Shown here: piece after piece, positions 26,764 to 37,123 of the stretch
How positions within the stretch are numbered: the stretch's first letter is position 1
Layout: every line of letters starts with the position of its first letter
From: Marchantia polymorpha subsp. ruderalis
Taxonomy: Eukaryota; Streptophyta; Marchantiopsida; Marchantiales; Marchantiaceae
Length of the DNA stretch: 64,000 nucleotides
Direction: 5' to 3'
Assembly (NCBI GenBank): GCA_037833965.1
Contig: AP031352.1
Location: forward strand, 31,622,501 to 31,686,500
Program-made: the position numbers and the translations under genes
Notes under the pieces: generated by a model
The model's database searches: none
What the model was told of the DNA's origin: nothing
What the model saw: the letters and a program-made list of their open reading frames with translations, nothing else

Positions 26764-27488
26764 TTTTGTTATAAATACATAATTTTTTGAAAAAAAAATA
26801 TGGCACTTTGGCCCTCAAGTTCCGTATTTGCCGTATTTAGAGAGTCCTGATTATTAGTCATCATAATCTTGGTATCAAATACTTGTGAGTACAATATACA
26901 AGGATACATTAGTCAAATCCGTATAGCCATACATTTCTACGTGCATGTGCTTAATTGTCTCATTAAGAGGGAAAAAATTTCATGTGTTTAAATGTATTTA
27001 AATGATGACATTTTTTGTATTTTCCAAAACAATTACTTGATGTTACCACTCTGGAATGCAACACACTTTCTAGCATACAACACAATTCATTTTACCGCAT
27101 GGAACACCTCCAACGGACTTGCAAACCATCATCATCCATATTCCAATACAAGTTCTAGTTTAGGTACAACCCACTTGACAAAACAACATCCATTGAGTGT
27201 CCCTGACCTTACAAGCAAACAAAGTCATGTCTAATAGAGCTCTTGAAACGCAAGCAAAGTTTTGTGAGTGTGAATTCAAAACTTTTATAACCCAGAAATC
27301 ATCCACAATCGCAATTTCTTGAGATCAAAGAGCTTTTGAAGTGAAATCTACGGACAAAGCAACGGGCTCACAATTTTGATAACGGAAATGAGCTTCCAAA
27401 CTATCATAACAACATAAGGAGGAGGAGGGAAGTATAGATGTGTTTGTTTTTTATTGAAAAAAATATGGACAAAAAAATATTGAAAAAT

Positions 27489-27519
27489 GTCTTAAATAAA
27501 GACGGTTTTTATTTAAGAC
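27489..27519. repeat. 12-bp perfect hairpin in AT-rich DNA
   Basis: GTCTTAAATAAA at 27489-27500 pairs with TTTATTTAAGAC at 27508-27519 over a 7-nt loop. Pairing continues outward imperfectly (aaaatg against cgcatttt). Confidence 0.65.
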
Positions 27520-28126
27520 GCATTTTATCCGTTTTATAGTTATGTGATATATGTCATGAGCAAATTATCCTGCCATACTAGTAACAACAGAGTGCGTATA
27601 GTGATCACAATAGAAGAGATGAGTTTTCATATTTGACAAAGTCATAAAGACAGAGGATTTGCAATGCTTGCATTACGCCCTAACAACCTTAAACTTGGAA
27701 TCAGACAGAAGCTCGCCGAAGTGATTCCAGTGAGATACTTTCTTGCCACATGTTTAGCCATTATCACTCGATCACGAGGATGCATTTGTCAAATGACTCA
27801 AATGAAAAGCATTTCCAGATTTTAAGCAGCTGCTGGACCGCGCATGGTGCAAGATATATGTATATATATATATAAAACAAGTTTTAAACGTATGAAAACA
27901 TGCAAAATTCCGCAGTTTGATTTCAAATGTATTCATAGAGAGGAGACAAAGAACGCGACTTGAACTTCAGTTTATTAGTGGTCCAAAGAAAATAAATTTC
28001 CATGCAATGCAAAGTATTCAATATGTATATCATCTTGAACAAACATACTCATCCACTGGTTCAACATGTGTTATCTCAAGTTGGGCATAAGTGTTTTCAC
28101 GGGAACACTTTAGCCCACGCCCCCTA

Positions 28127-28829
28127 AATTCTGGGATTCAACTACAAAATCCCAGAATTAACGGAAATTAAAACTTCCGGCGTCCATAAATTAAGTATGC
28201 CGTCAATATCATAGTCCATAGTCAATCACGGTGCTGAGAAACGGGGAATGGACGTTATAAGACGTGTCGAAGTAAGAGCTGAGTTTTTACGAAGAAGAAT
28301 CTGAAATTGATTTCTGTTTTGCAAATATTGCTTACTGTGCATGAAGCTTTATGATCTAATTCCCATGAACTTCTTACCGGATATCACTGTCTATACATCC
28401 TGCATCTAAGACTATATTCCACTGGTTATTATCTTTTACATTTTTTGCCTGTTGAAGATTTCTCATCAATCACCAACCATTGTTGCTGTAATCCATATGT
28501 CCTCAAAAGGGTGTAGCATACACCACTTGCGTCTAGAAGTTTGCTCCTTTCTTGCAGTATTGATTTGCGCACTCTTGAACATGTGCAGTCACATTGGCTC
28601 GATAATACAATCTCATTTGAAGAATTCCAAGTGTACTTCACAATTGTTTCATGGCACTGAGGGCTCGTGGTTTATACATATTCAGCTTCTAACACTCAAA
28701 CTCTGTCATATATCTCAGAGACAATTTATCGAAGTCACATTTAGACCATCATCGAGTAATAAAGTGCGTTTCTCAAAAAATCCCAGAATTAACAAAATTA
28801 AGAAGAAAATAATCCATAATTTAAGCTAA
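28127..28829. repeat. hairpin plus a pair of direct repeats about 630 bp apart
   Basis: AATTCTGGGATT at 28127-28138 pairs with 28148-28159. The stretch 28146-28198 recurs as a diverged direct copy at about 28777-28829; both contain AATCCCAGAATTAAC and, later, TCCATAA and TTAAG. The DNA between them shows no known gene. The arrangement suggests the ends of a small inserted element. Confidence 0.5.
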
Positions 28830-30779
28830 TTTTGGTAATTATGGGAATTCCCGGGCCTGCTTTAGCCTCATGGCATAAGTACTCTCGTACTCTCACACGA
28901 GGGGCAGGTCCTTATCCCACACTATAGCAGTCAACTATCGCATTACACTAATTCGTATTGGAACATGGATGACCGGTGGGCTGCAGGGCGTCCGATGTTC
29001 TATCGGGTATAAATTATACTCGAGTATTATGTATACCCCAAGGTACCTTGATCATTTTATAAGAAAGTAAAAATGAAATTTTATTACTGTAAAGATGTTA
29101 TTAGAGTTGTATTAGTGCCAACTTATTCCAATAAATGTCATGCAATGAAAACACCACACTGACTTTGCATCTTAGATTTCAAGAATAATCAATAGCTATG
29201 GTAATTCGCAATTTCGCATAAGGCTCTCCCGAGATCCAACATACCGTTTTCTGGAAAAGAATGTTTATCAATATAGGAGTAGAGCTCCTTAGGTACACAC
29301 ATTTTCTTGTAATCAACTATCTGATAGTAACGATACAATCACTGTTCATTCATGATATATGTTTCCTGACAAACTAACAAGACACACGATCACTACCAAG
29401 TGGGTGAGAAAGACTTAATACACACGGAAGCAAAAGGCATGAGAACAACCCAGGTAACACTGTTACGAAATGCAATGAATTCAAGCGTATATACTATGTC
29501 CTGCACATATTCTGTTGTCAGGCTCAACATCCCTACAACTTCCTGCTTTTCTACATGCTATTCTTCTTTGCCCCAGTATACTCTTTAAAGATGAGGGGTA
29601 CTTGATACCCAACGCGGTTTTGATTACATAGTCGTCCGCACGACGATAGGCTGCCAACTCTGTACTCTGTAGGACATTCATACATCTACCTTCAGTGTAG
29701 TGTATGGAGTATATCCATTTTAACAGATTTGGTCGCTTTGAATGATAGTTTCAGATAATCACGCTGCTTTGGAAAATCGAGCGTGATTGGTTGAATTTTC
29801 AAAGGTGATCTGCTGGCCTGTGAAAAATGCTTAATCCCAGATCCCTTTCCACTAATTCAGAACGTCACAATTAGTCTTTCCAGATATTCAGGTAGAGCCT
29901 TGGAGAATGAGAACTCCATCCTTTTCTATGAGGATGTGGAGGCTTTTATAGATGTTATTTATGATCCGGATTTGATCAACTGAGTTGCTGAGAGTATGAG
30001 ATGGGCGTGTGGTAAGTAGAAATGTACTGTCAATGTCTGAAAGAGAGTCATCTCATCAGATCTCCTCCTTGCTTCTTAACATCCTAATTTCAAATGCTGC
30101 ATTCCTGCTTCCTTAATATTAGAAGCAGTGGAATAAGTTTTTAAAGATAATATGGGAAACTCCATAAATCCCTTCGAGAAATGAAATCAAAGGGGTTAAA
30201 GAAGGTCAAGGCTCATCCTTATTTCAAGGAATTACTCGGTGCCCCTGCCAGTTAAGAAATGGATCCCACTTGAGAAACTACCATTTGATCCGACCTCGAT
30301 CGACCACGAAAATCATTGAACACTCAGAGTTGACAAGGATGGCAAGTTGTATAGCAGTCGGAGCAACGTTCCACTGTTGCTATTGCATCCACACTTCGAC
30401 AAGTCACGCTCTACTTTTCCATCATGAAGAAGGTAAAAGCAGATGTGCGCTGATTTTGCAGTGAGCATCACTATGACACGAAGAAATCTTAATCTCTGAT
30501 GAAGGAGAAAAGTTACAAACAATCAATTGAATAAAATGGGGCGGGGCCAGGAGTGAAATTCCAAAAAGGTGGAGATAAATTATATTATTAGATGTGGTGA
30601 AATATGTGAGAGATTAACTACGATGGGGAATCCGAAAGACCTGGAATTACCGCAGTCTATTTACAGTTCGAGATGGAATGGATTCCTGTTATAGACGGAC
30701 GGAGCGAGGCGAAAAGCGCTGGGAGCCCGGTGTGCAGGACCCGTCGAGCGATCTCCGTCCACAGATCTGCGTATGGGCA

Positions 30780-30900
30780 GACGGACGGAGCACGTGGAAT
30801 GGGCGAGTAGCGTCGCTGGTCGCTCTCGTTCGCTCTTCCTCTCGCTCGCTCGCTCTTCTCTCTCTCTCTCTCTTGCTCGCGACCGAACGAAGTTTGATGT
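30780..30900 (+). promoter_or_regulatory. CT-rich core promoter-like region of the fusion gene
   Basis: Dense CTCGCTCGCT and (CT)n tracts lie about 1.8 kb upstream of the coding start, similar to the CTCGCTCGCT tract before the SCYL1 paralogue near 40.87 kb. Pyrimidine patches of this kind mark many plant transcription starts. Assignment is by position and by the shared motif. Confidence 0.4.
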
Positions 30901-32039
30901 CCAGGGGAGCCTGGGGCCTCAGGGACGCTGTTGTTTAGTTCGTTCGTCGCCAATCTTCTGCTGGCGTGCACTCCTCCGCGTCAATTGCCTGCCATCTGGG
31001 CTCCGCACTGCACCGCACTCTCGCGTGGGGCTTAGATTGGGTCGATGGGCTTCTTCCTTCGTCATTGACACTGCACTGCACTGCGCTGCGCTTGACTCAC
31101 CTCCTCTGGCTCGTCTCCCCTCTCCGTTCACGAGTCGTTCTATCCACTCATTGATTTGGCACGGTTGCTGCTGCTGCTGCTCGATTGATTGATTGGCTGA
31201 TTGATTGATTCCCCTGGGGTTGGTGTGATTCCTCTGCATGTTTCTTTCCTGGTCTGGTGTGCCGTAGGATGTTCTAGTGGTCGGATTTGGTCCGAGTTGA
31301 GTCAGATTGCGGGGACTAGTAGCATTCATTCTTCTTTTCCTTGCCGTCTGATTAGCGGTGGTTTTCTAGAACACGCTATTTGGAGATTAGAATTTCGACA
31401 TCAGGGCCGAAATTCGAGACGATTTGTCGTTTGGAATAGTTTCCCCTTCTAGGAATGGGAGTTGGGGAGGTTTGGCGGTGGTTTGTGGGGCGATGAGTCT
31501 CGGCTGGGTTTCTCCGACCAGAGTGTTCGATTTCTGAATTGGGCAGAAGAACCGTGTATAATTGTCGTGTGAGAGTATGCGGCAGTGGTGTAGTGAACTC
31601 GATACGAGGCTCCTACAACAAGGACGGAAGACGCAGCTGTAGTTATAATTCTGTCCCAGGCGCTTGTGAGTCAAGCTCTTAGAGATCTTGCGCCTTCACT
31701 ATGTCCTGCCCCTCTCCCGTCCTTTTTACCCTTGCCTTTCGGATAATCTTGCTCCGTCGTCGCGTCAACCAGAGTTGAGTTTATTTCTTGACAGCGGCTT
31801 CGATGAATCGGATAGAACCAGAATCTTGACGGTGTCTGGATTGTTGTCACCAAATCTTGGTCAATGAGACCTTGTGCAATTTCCTCGTTAGAAGATGGAA
31901 ATTCGTTAAGGCTCTGAATCCTTGTTGGCTAGAATTTCAAGACAGCTACTGGTTCAACAAGCTCACCTTCTTCTAGCTGGCTGGATTATCGCCCACGTCT
32001 TGCTACGCTTAAGTTCTTCTGTCTCCGTTTCGACTTCAG

Positions 32040-32561
32040 GTGAGTTCGTCTCCTCACAATGCATCATGGTTCTTGCGTAGTGTGTTCCGATGCACGCGGA
32101 GCTCTGTAATCCTTAGTTACACGTGGGTTAGTTCGTTGTCATTTTGTGCGGCCACTGCAATTAGTCGGATGTTTCTCGTTCCTTTTCTGTTCTTCGTCTT
32201 ATGCTCTGAAGCTCGCGTCAATCACGAGGTTTGCGCTAATCATTGTGTCGAGAAGTAATTGTGTTGATTGCCTGACCGGGCAAGGTGTCTCACGGGTGTC
32301 GGTTATGCTTCCCTTTACTCATGGCTCGGATTGGTAACTATTTACGCGTTAGCTATACACGGTAGTGAATCATGTTTTAAATCGTCGTCAGCCTCTCCGG
32401 CGGAGGGCTTGTTAGCCGTCCTCGTTTGTTCGCAGGGTGAATATTGAGACTCGAACGTACATGCTATTCGAGCCGCCAGAATTTTATCATGTCTAGAAGT
32501 AACTTGTTCTGGAGTGTAGGTACTTTCTTTGAATGATCATGGATTCTGTTGTGAATCGCAG
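32040..32561 (+). other. probable 5'-UTR intron of the fusion gene
   Basis: A strong donor (CAG/GTGAGT) at 32040 and an acceptor (TCGCAG/GGG) at 32561 bracket this stretch. The exon that follows starts GGGAGTAGATCAGTG, which matches the 5'-UTR of the SCYL1 paralogue at 41096-41111. That match supports a shared mRNA leader just downstream of the acceptor. Confidence 0.5.
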
Positions 32562-32622
32562 GGGAGTAGATCAGTGCAAACAGGGAGAAGAATCAAGCGG
32601 TCATTTTCGAACATCGTCAACA

Positions 32623-35600
32623 ATGTTGAAGTTTTTGAAGAATGTGGTGGGATCGGCAGGCGGTATCAAGGATCTGCCTTACGTTATCGGAGAGCCTTAT
32701 TCCTCTGCATGGGGCTCCTGGACCCACTATCGCGGCACTTCCAAGGTTAGTCTTCTTGTTCCTGACGTCCCTGTTCCACGAAAATGAGATATGAGTTTGG
32801 GTTGGAGCTTATTTTCTGGCTTTAAGAGTGATTGAAACGGGAGACGACTTGAGTCAGAATGCAGGGCTGGAAAAGCGTTGACGACAACGTTATTCATTCT
32901 TTCTTCGTTTCACATCTGTGTGGACCTTCACCTTTTGTTTCCTCGAATTCACACAAGTGAGCCTCAAGTTGTTACAATGAAGACTGTTTACGCCCTAGAT
33001 CTCATTCTGATGGAGCAAATCTGTTTCGTCGAAGTTCAATTGGCTTTAAATGAATATATATTTTGTTCTGTGTAGCCCGAAGTTTCTGGTATAAGGTCAG
33101 GATTCAGAAGGTGTGATCTTACGTCTTGTTTTTTAAGGTTGCGGTACTTGCGCGCTAATTGATCCCCCGTTTTAAGCTATCGTTCGCATACATGATGTCT
33201 CTCGAACCGAAATGGTGACATGCGAGGTTGTGGTTTGTGGTTATGGCTGATTGTCTAGACGTTATGAGAATTTTCTTGGACAATCAGTAGACAATTCGGC
33301 CTCGTAAAGGTTTCTCGATTTTGTTGTAACTTCAAGGGAATGCTTTTACAATTTTCCGTGAAGGACTTGCTTACTTCGCTGGCCTTGAGGGGTCATTTGG
33401 ATTCTCTGTCAATATTTGTCGTGGATTCCTTATGAAATCTGTGGAATGGTTCCAAATTCGCTTGCTTTTTCTGAATGCACGTTTGAGTTTCAAGGACTCG
33501 GGACGTGACGTACATTGTGTACACTTTCAATCCTTGTATAGCCATATTCTGAGTTGGTATATCATCTGTATGCCTTCAACAGGAAGACAATTCTCCAGTG
33601 TCGATCTTTTCGATGGTTGCAAACGACGCTGAAGATGGCCGATTGGCTGCCGCGCGGATCGGGGCGAAAAGGCTTCGTGCGGTGAGTGTCATCATATTTT
33701 TTCTTGCTCACTTCACTTACTTAGTTAAATCGACCTGATGAACTACCTGTAACTCTACGAGGCAGTGAACCTTCTCTATGACTTCGCAGTCAGAGAGAGA
33801 GTTTCTACATGGATTTATAGGTGAGTCGCTCTTTGGAGATTGATGACATGTCTACGCAGAACGTCTTACCTTCCTATTAATCATTGTACATATGAATATA
33901 GCTGAGCCCTTCTTGTTTACAGATTCGGCATCCCAACATCTTAGAGTTTCTTCACAGCACTGAAACGGAGACGGTGGTTGAAGGCGGTGTTATCAAAACA
34001 ACTATTTATATCGTTACAGAACCGGTCATGCCCCTCGCTGAGAAGATAAAGGAGCTCAACTTCAAAGGAAACCAGCGGTATCCAAATCTGAACTTGTCAC
34101 GTTTGTACATTGCTTGGAGAATCTAGGTTGGCTTGGCTTCTAATGTGTGGTGCATATGTGTTGAGGCTGCTCAGTCGTAGAATGTGGAACAGGACTCATA
34201 GCTTGATAATCTGGGCCATTCTTTAGCGTCCTCGTTGGACATTGGAGCTCTAAGCGATGATAATGTGTTTGCAGTAATGAGTTTTATGGCTGGGGTCTTC
34301 GTCAAATCACGAAGGCGATAACGTACCTCCATAGCGAGTGCGCGCTTGTATGTTTCGCAACCATCTAATTTCTCGTATTTAAACATGTTTAGAAGCATTG
34401 TTGCCTCATCCTCTGACTTCTAAAGCTTACCATGAAGAACAGTCTATGGTACGATTTGAACTCTTTTCTTCCTTGTAAGGGTTCAATTCTACAGTGCAGA
34501 TCATGCCTCATCTTACCACACCTTTTCTGTATGTGGTGTTTGATACACGTGCATTTCGTTGTTTTGAAATGTCAGGTTCATGGGAATGTCTGTGTGGATG
34601 CCGTGGTGGTTACCCGGTCACTAAACTGGAAACTACACGCTTTTGATGCGTTATCTGAGATTGATGGAGCCAACTCAGCTGCTTCTAGCCCTATGCTGGT
34701 AGGCTTCCACTTTAGTTATGCTGAGGAGCGATTGTTGGTATGTTGTGTATGCTATCAAGCCAGAAAACCAGGTTGACATGACTGGAATGTCTTGCCGACT
34801 GTACTGTGTGACATTTCTAGCTAGGTTCATGACCATCTTCCTACCATATTTTGTTTTAGAGGTGTTGAAAGAGTTGTTCTTGCCAGTGTAGGCACAACGG
34901 GTTGGTGAAGTTTGTATAATAAGGGTAATGTTGTGGCTCTTTTAGCAGCAATACGAGTGGTTGGTGAGTCCTCAGTACAAGCCTCAAGAACCTGCGAAGG
35001 CTAACTGGGCTACAATTCGAAGGTCATCACCTTGGGCAATTGAATCGTGGGGTCTTGGTACGCTTGGAACAAATCCACCCCTCATGAAGTTTGTAGGCTA
35101 TCAATCCGTTGGAATTTTCGAGAGCGATGATGGTTGTTCTAGAGTATGATACGTTTTGTTAAACTTTTGCTCGCCTCCTCGACTTTGCAGGTTGCTTGAT
35201 TTATGAAATGTTCTCTGGATCGAAGTTGACAAAGACTGAGGACCTTCGCAACACTGAATCCATCCCTAAGGTGGTTTAATTCCTGTAAGCTTGCATATGT
35301 ACTAGTAATGTGGAATCAGGGCCAATCGCTTTTGAAAGTACGCATGAACTCATTTGATCGGTTATGAATTTGGTGTATGGGGCGTCTGTGCTGCATATTG
35401 CAGAAGATACACTCTTCCTTTACTTGATTGCCGTGTCCGTTGTATCCTTCAGTGTTTCTGCTGATGTTGAACATGTCTTTTATATACTAATCTCGCTTGT
35501 TTACTCTCCAATTGGTTTCCCTTTGTATTGAACGGCAGTAAATTTGACTGTAATGGAGAGCAAGCAATTTATCGGAAGCCCATCTTCTAATATATAGCAA

Positions 35601-37123
35601 ATAGATATCAAGTAGGAAAATGCCATCCTTCTTACGGATTCCGTGCTCCATACTGAACTTAGTTTTCTTTCTCCAACGTTTCAGGCATTGCTTCCTGCCT
35701 ACAATAATCTTCTAGCGGCTGCCCCTGAACGAAGATTGGACCCAGCAAGGGCAATAGAAAGTAGTGGTGAGTTACTTCATGATCGTAGCCTGAGAAAGAA
35801 CTTTTCAAAATCAAAGATGGCCATGGGAATTACAGACTGAGCTTCTGTATCTTAATGTCCTCCTTCAAACATTATCCTTTAGCTATGTTGAGCCTCCCCA
35901 TGGACTGATGAACTTTGCTGGCATTGCACGTGTATGCAGAATTTTTTAAGGATAAGCATGATTCCGGTCAGTTCATGGCCATGGGAAAGGAACATGTGGG
36001 TGCTATCAATCTGGAGGAACGTCAGGAAGTCGAACGTGTCGTAAGGAGGAGAACAGAGGAATCTGGAAGCGAGTTGATTCCCTGCCTTCCAGACGAAGTT
36101 GCTCTTTTGTGTCTCGCTCGTGTGCCTCGCGCTTCGCACCACGTGCTTAGTGCCGTGTGTCTAAGCTGGTATAACCTTCTGCATGACAAGGTGTTTTATG
36201 ACGTAAGGCAGGAGCTTGCGGTGGCAGAGGAGTGGTTGTTTTTGTGGACTCAAGATGCAGACCGATGCAATGTTTGGCACGGGTTTGATCCTGCCACGAA
36301 CAAATGGTTTCAGTTGCCACATCTTCCGAATGAACATAGGACTGCGGGGAGTTCCGCTTCTGCCGTGGTCGATGGCAAGCTCTTTGTTATTGGAGGCCAG
36401 CTCAGTTCTGGTTGTGCGTGTAACTTCGTCTCCTACTTTGACATGCGACATTACTGCTGGAAACAGGCTGCCCATTTGAATGTTGCACGCGCTAAATGCA
36501 TGGCTGGAGTTATCGGCAACCAGTTATATGTTGTGGGGGGTTTCACTGAGCGTGATCAAAATGCAGGAGCGACAGCTGAGGCTTATGATCCGGTGACCAA
36601 TAAGTGGAGGCTCATTTCCAGTATGAAAATCCCCATGGAGCTTTATGACAGTGCAGTTCTCGGTGACAAGTTCTATGTCGTGAACTCGTCCAGTGAGAAT
36701 CTAGTGGGGTTGGTGTATGATCCACAGAAAGATGAATGGGTGGATATGGCCAATGGGCTCAACACAGGTTGGCAATCCAAAACAGCGGCCTTGAATGGCA
36801 AGCTGTATGCTGTAGGTGATTCTCACTCTTCTGAGGGAAAGAATGAGATCTCCGTCTACAATGCTGCTAAGGATGTTTGGGAATCCATCAAAGGAGTTCT
36901 GGATGACACGGCCCCAGTGCTGTCTTGGGGTCCCGAGCTTGTTAGTCTTGGTGGACGTCTTTGTATCGTTGGTACGAGCAGTAAGGCCCACGTCGCTGTG
37001 GTGGATATCAACGAAACTTCCAAACCATCCGTTGCAACCCTCACCTACTATGAGGATATCACGAAGAAAATTCAGTTTGCTGAGCCTCTGCCCAGAGGAG
37101 CTTGCCAAGTTCTCGCGCTGTGA
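32623..37123 (+). CDS. SCYL1-like pseudokinase fused to an F-box/Kelch protein
   Basis: Nine exons: 32623-32745, 33583-33681, 33923-34077, 34275-34347, 34576-34698, 34949-35057, 35191-35270, 35685-35766 and 35940-37123. All phases agree, giving 675 aa with no stop. Residues 1-281 are the SCYL1-type kinase-like domain (GEPYSSAWGSW, RHPNILEFLHSTE, TEPVMPLAEKIKEL, VHGNVCVDAVV, SPWAIESWGLG). HGN replaces the catalytic HRD and no DFG is seen, so it is a pseudokinase. Exon 9 opens with EFFKDK....QFM, echoing EFFQNK.....QFM of the paralogue at 44557. It then reads into an F-box (about 327-370, LIPCLPDEVALLCLARVPR) and five Kelch-like blades (near 430, 478, 527, 571 and 623). F-box/Kelch proteins are substrate receptors of SCF ubiquitin ligases; SCYL1 works in Golgi-ER/COPI traffic in animals. 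One open question is whether the Kelch part also starts independently at the ATG at 35975. Confidence 0.82.

Larger units (their letters stand above)
22030..30600. other. gene-poor intergenic region with small repeats
   Basis: No open frame here matches a family I know. From 24.3 kb onward it is AT-rich and holds several inverted and tandem repeats listed separately, likely remains of small non-autonomous transposons. Confidence 0.5.

Noticed and set aside
35975-37123. Independent intronless F-box/Kelch gene, separate from the upstream SCYL1-like exons
   Set aside because: The sequence just before its ATG matches SCYL1 exon 9 in phase and residues, and all upstream splice sites are intact. 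A fusion is the simpler reading, though an extra internal start cannot be excluded.
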